Below are positions 4,136 to 5,880 of a stretch of 5,880 nt of DNA, piece after piece (within the stretch, counting starts at the first letter, position 1; every line of letters starts with the position of its first letter). Below the pieces are notes generated by a model. It did no database searches. It saw nothing but the letters and a program-made list of their open reading frames with translations, and was not told the origin of the DNA. Position numbers and translations under genes: made by a program. Source of the DNA: JBAZCO01 sp041654915 (GTDB taxonomy: Bacteria > Bacillota > Clostridia > Christensenellales > DTU072); the NCBI GenBank assembly GCA_041654915.1, contig JBAZCO010000103.1, positions 1 through 5,880 on the forward strand, read 5' to 3'.

Positions 4136-5101
4136 CTAGTCATCTATTACAAATGTACGCTTTGCCGCATCTTCCTTTTCCAGCATATACGCATTCTTTT
4201 TTGCAAAGAAAGGAAGTATAAACAGTATAAGGGAGAAAACAAAGGCAAGTATAAGTCCTATCCCAGCAACAATAGACGCTTCAAACGAAAAGAACTTTGC
4301 TACATTTGCAGACCTATCTGCTATTGCCACCTCGGCATTAGTCATACCAAGCAACATACCTGCTATGCTAAGAGAAAGTATCATATTAATAAATGCGCCA
4401 AAGCTAAAGGCTCTGGGGGTTTTCTTTTTACCCAGCTTGAAAAGGTATTTTATTGCAAGTCCAGCAAATATCAGAATGATAAGGGTGGCAAACACAGGTA
4501 CGGCATAGGTGATTATCGTGCTTAGCAAGTCCGCAGGAATGCGATTTTGGTTTGGCACTATGCGGTGCTTATGGTACTTTGATGTTGCCGAAACACCAAA
4601 TGATGCAAGCAACGCAAGAATGCTATCCAGCCCATTAAATGAGAATGCAGGTCGTATGTCGTCTGCCTTAAATGTCGCTACCGCCAAAAACACGAACAAT
4701 ACAGCTCCTATAAGTGACAGGAAAAATGCTGTAATGCTTATGCCACGGTAAGGTTTGCGCACATAGTTTGGCGCTTGAGGCTCTATTTGGGGGTCTACCG
4801 GGCGGGAATAAGGGTCGTATTGCAATAATGGTTGGTTCTGAGAAGTATACGGCACCAATGCGATAGGCTGTACTATGGGCGGCATTTGCACTATTGACGA
4901 AGGCGTGGGTATAGCGTTGTTACTGTTACCGCTCACTTGAGAAAGCTGCGCCTCGGACTGACCGATACGATAAGTATGACCGTCCGGACCTTTTACTTCT
5001 TGCCCAGGAGCGCCGTTTAGTTGAAAGCCGAGGCTTGCCGCATCAACGGCTATCCATTTCCCCTCTGCTGGGTTGGTGTTGTTTAAGTTATTCTTATCCA
5101 T
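4136..5101 (-). CDS. Unknown four-span membrane protein with Pro/Gln-rich N-terminal region
   Basis: I do not recognise this 321-residue protein. Residues 1-118 are hydrophilic and rich in Pro, Gln and Asn, with no signal peptide. Hydrophobic segments at about 121-143, 193-221, 233-252 and 276-300 suggest four membrane spans, and the C-terminal tail is charged (KKNAYMLEKEDAAKR). Residues 66-96 (TPSSIVQ ... VPYTSQNQ ... QYD) closely resemble the C-terminus of the gene just upstream. There are no cysteines and no catalytic motif I can identify. I chose ATG 5101 (MDKNN), which has GAGGT 5 bases upstream. Starts further upstream in this frame, up to 5200, would overlap the neighbouring gene and lack a comparable site. 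It lies 22 bases after that gene and shares its promoter; a strong terminator follows. Confidence 0.85.
   Translation of the reverse strand: MDKNNLNNTNPAEGKWIAVDAASLGFQLNGAPGQEVKGPDGHTYRIGQSEAQLSQVSGNSNNAIPTPSSIVQMPPIVQPIALVPYTSQNQPLLQYDPYSRPVDPQIEPQAPNYVRKPYRGISITAFFLSLIGAVLFVFLAVATFKADDIRPAFSFNGLDSILALLASFGVSATSKYHKHRIVPNQNRIPADLLSTIITYAVPVFATLIILIFAGLAIKYLFKLGKKKTPRAFSFGAFINMILSLSIAGMLLGMTNAEVAIADRSANVAKFFSFEASIVAGIGLILAFVFSLILFILPFFAKKNAYMLEKEDAAKRTFVIDD
4814..4906 (-). other. Shared 31-residue module, copy 2 (in the membrane protein)
   Basis: Encodes residues 66-96 of the 321-residue protein. Over 34 aligned residues (63-96), 22 are identical to residues 87-120 of the upstream protein, including TPSSIVQ, PIV, VPY, QNQ and QYD. 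Many matching codons differ at the third base (for example CCT/CCG, TCG/TCC, CAA/CAG, AAC/AAT), so the copies diverged long ago while the protein sequence was kept. Confidence 0.8.
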
Positions 5102-5123
5102 AATTACCTCATCCTCTCCTCGA

Positions 5124-5498
5124 TTAATCTTGGTCTTCGTCATACTGATACAAGCCCTGATTTTGGGTTGCATACGGCACAAACGATACTGGGGACACAA
5201 TCGGCGTAAGCTGTACTATGGAGGACGGCGTTGCGATTGGCACAGGTGCGCTGTGTGGCTGAGGACCGTAGTTGATGATTGGGTTATACACTCTCCCATA
5301 TTCGTCAACGGAGGTATATACGGGAAGCCCCATAGGCATACCGTTAGGAACGACTTTAAAGCCGCTCATATTAGGCATAGCATAGGATGCACCCGCCTGT
5401 TGTGCCATAGGGGCAGGCGCAACTTGAGGTTGCCTCTGGGGTACATTTGCTCGTTCGACACCATCTCCCACGGCGAGAACTTGTTTCTTTTTTTTCAT
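5124..5498 (-). CDS. Unknown Pro/Gln-rich small protein sharing a module with its neighbour
   Basis: I do not recognise this 124-residue protein. It begins with a short basic stretch (MKKKKQ), has no membrane segment or signal peptide, and is rich in Pro, Gln, Ala and Val, which suggests a largely disordered chain. A segment at about 60-73 (VYTSVDEYGRVYNP) and the C-terminal module at 90-120 (TPSSIVQ ... VPYATQNQ ... QYD) are the only ordered-looking parts. The module recurs in the next gene. The ATG at 5498 follows AAGGAG with a 6-base spacer. It is the first gene after its own promoter and is separated by 22 bases from the membrane-protein gene, so the two probably work together. A soluble partner or scaffold for the membrane protein is inference. 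Confidence 0.8.
   Translation of the reverse strand: MKKKKQVLAVGDGVERANVPQRQPQVAPAPMAQQAGASYAMPNMSGFKVVPNGMPMGLPVYTSVDEYGRVYNPIINYGPQPHSAPVPIATPSSIVQLTPIVSPVSFVPYATQNQGLYQYDEDQD
5139..5231 (-). other. Shared 31-residue module, copy 1 (in the small protein)
   Basis: Encodes residues 90-120 of the 124-residue protein and ends four residues before its stop. It aligns without gaps to residues 66-96 of the downstream membrane protein. Confidence 0.8.
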
Positions 5499-5523
5499 AA
5501 GGCTCTCCTTATTACCTTTATAT

Positions 5524-5547
5524 AGGTTATATTATAGACCATAACCT
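5524..5547. promoter_or_regulatory. Inverted repeat flanking the -10 box of the unknown two-gene unit
   Basis: AGGTTAT (5524-5530) and ATAACCT (5541-5547) are perfect 7-bp arms with a 10-base centre that contains the -10 box. This is the geometry of an operator for a dimeric repressor. No regulator family is assigned. Confidence 0.5.
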
Positions 5548-5559
5548 GTTTTTTTTCAA
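5531..5559 (-). promoter_or_regulatory. Promoter of the unknown two-gene unit
   Basis: On the minus strand, TTGAAA (5559-5554), a 17-base spacer and a consensus TATAAT (5536-5531) lie about 32 bases before the start codon of the 124-residue protein. Confidence 0.8.
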
Positions 5560-5574
5560 TACTATATATTAATT

Positions 5575-5595
5575 GGCAATATTTTAGCAATTGCC
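5575..5595 (-). terminator. Weak hairpin after the right-edge gene
   Basis: On the minus strand GGCAAT (5595-5590) pairs with ATTGCC (5580-5575) around a 9-base loop, eight bases after a stop codon. Only a mixed A/T tract follows, so termination would be weak at best. Confidence 0.25.
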
Positions 5596-5602
5596 GCCTG
5601 TG

Positions 5603-5880
5603 CTATTTTCTTTTTTCTCGTCTTGCAAGAAATGCAAATATCGTTTGCAGCAACACAAGTCCGGCAACTCCATACATACCGTACCCCTTGTCTAGTGATT
5701 GGGTAAATGCCATAACTACCACCACAGCCGCAAACAATAAGGTAAAGAAAATAACTATCTTTGCAAATACAGATGCGCCTCTTTTTCTTATGTCAAAAAG
5801 CGCAATAAGCAATGTGATGATTGTAAACACTCCTACTAGTACAACTGCGGCAGGAACTACATTTTCGATAACAGCAATGT
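5603..5880 (-). CDS. Unknown small membrane protein, 5' end beyond the window
   Basis: The reading frame is open from the right edge to a TAG at 5603, so 91 C-terminal residues are visible and the true start lies outside. An internal GTG at 5830 would give 75 residues, but it lies inside a hydrophobic stretch and shows no convincing ribosome binding site, so I treat the gene as partial. Three hydrophobic segments are seen: one ending before the basic FDIRKRG turn, one in IVIFFTLLFAAVVVVMAF, and one in GMYGVAGLVLLQTIFAFL. A basic tail (RREKRK) follows, which suggests a cytoplasmic C-terminus. No family is recognised. The next unit has its own promoter. Confidence 0.7.
   Translation of the reverse strand, partial: IAVIENVVPAAVVLVGVFTIITLLIALFDIRKRGASVFAKIVIFFTLLFAAVVVVMAFTQSLDKGYGMYGVAGLVLLQTIFAFLARREKRK

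Noticed and set aside
4118..4525. Plus-strand Lys/Tyr/Cys-rich open frame opposite the membrane-protein gene
   Set aside because: It overlaps a minus-strand gene that has a promoter, ribosome binding site and terminator. Its composition is what antisense of hydrophobic codons gives.
5073..5525. Plus-strand open frame of 150 residues opposite the 124-residue protein
   Set aside because: No ribosome binding site and no recognisable domain; it spans two minus-strand genes and their gap.

Overview
This window looks like a chromosomal segment of a moderately low-GC Bacillota (Firmicutes), probably an uncultured Clostridia-like lineage. The basis is the gene order rpmG-secE-nusG-rplK-rplA-rplJ-rplL, the strong AGGAGG-type ribosome binding sites, the sigma-A-type promoters, and leaders of the kind that control L1 and L10 synthesis. 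Every gene I can support lies on the minus strand, so transcription runs from high to low coordinates. The lineage is inference; nothing here names a species.

Right part (about 4080-5880): a membrane-protein gene whose 5' end lies beyond the right edge, then a two-gene unit with its own promoter. That promoter carries an inverted repeat centred close to its -10 box. The unit encodes a 124-residue Pro/Gln-rich protein and a 321-residue protein with a Pro/Gln-rich N-terminal half and about four membrane segments. I recognise neither family. They share a conserved module of about 31 residues, at the C-terminus of the first and in the cytosolic-type linker of the second. The unit ends at a strong intrinsic terminator (4084-4113).

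Middle (about 3700-4012): a single acyl carrier protein gene with its own promoter, overlapped by a perfect 9-bp inverted repeat.

Left part (1-3668): a near-consensus extended -10 promoter starts the cluster rpmG-secE-nusG, then a leader resembling the L1 autoregulatory site, then rplK-rplA. A second strong promoter, an L10-type leader and a terminator-like attenuator hairpin precede rplJ-rplL. SecE is the small translocon subunit. NusG is the elongation factor that links RNA polymerase to the ribosome. L11, L1, L10 and L7/L12 form the two mobile stalks of the 50S subunit. The layout would let free L1 limit L11-L1 synthesis and free L10 limit L10-L12 synthesis.

Downstream of rplL there is no rpoB within the remaining 208 bases. 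Instead a hairpin-forming repeat begins 10 bases after the rplL stop, with a second copy 158 bases away. The most unusual items are this repeat, the module shared by the two unknown proteins, the two operator-like dyads, and a Pro-to-Ser change in the thiopeptide-contact loop of L11.
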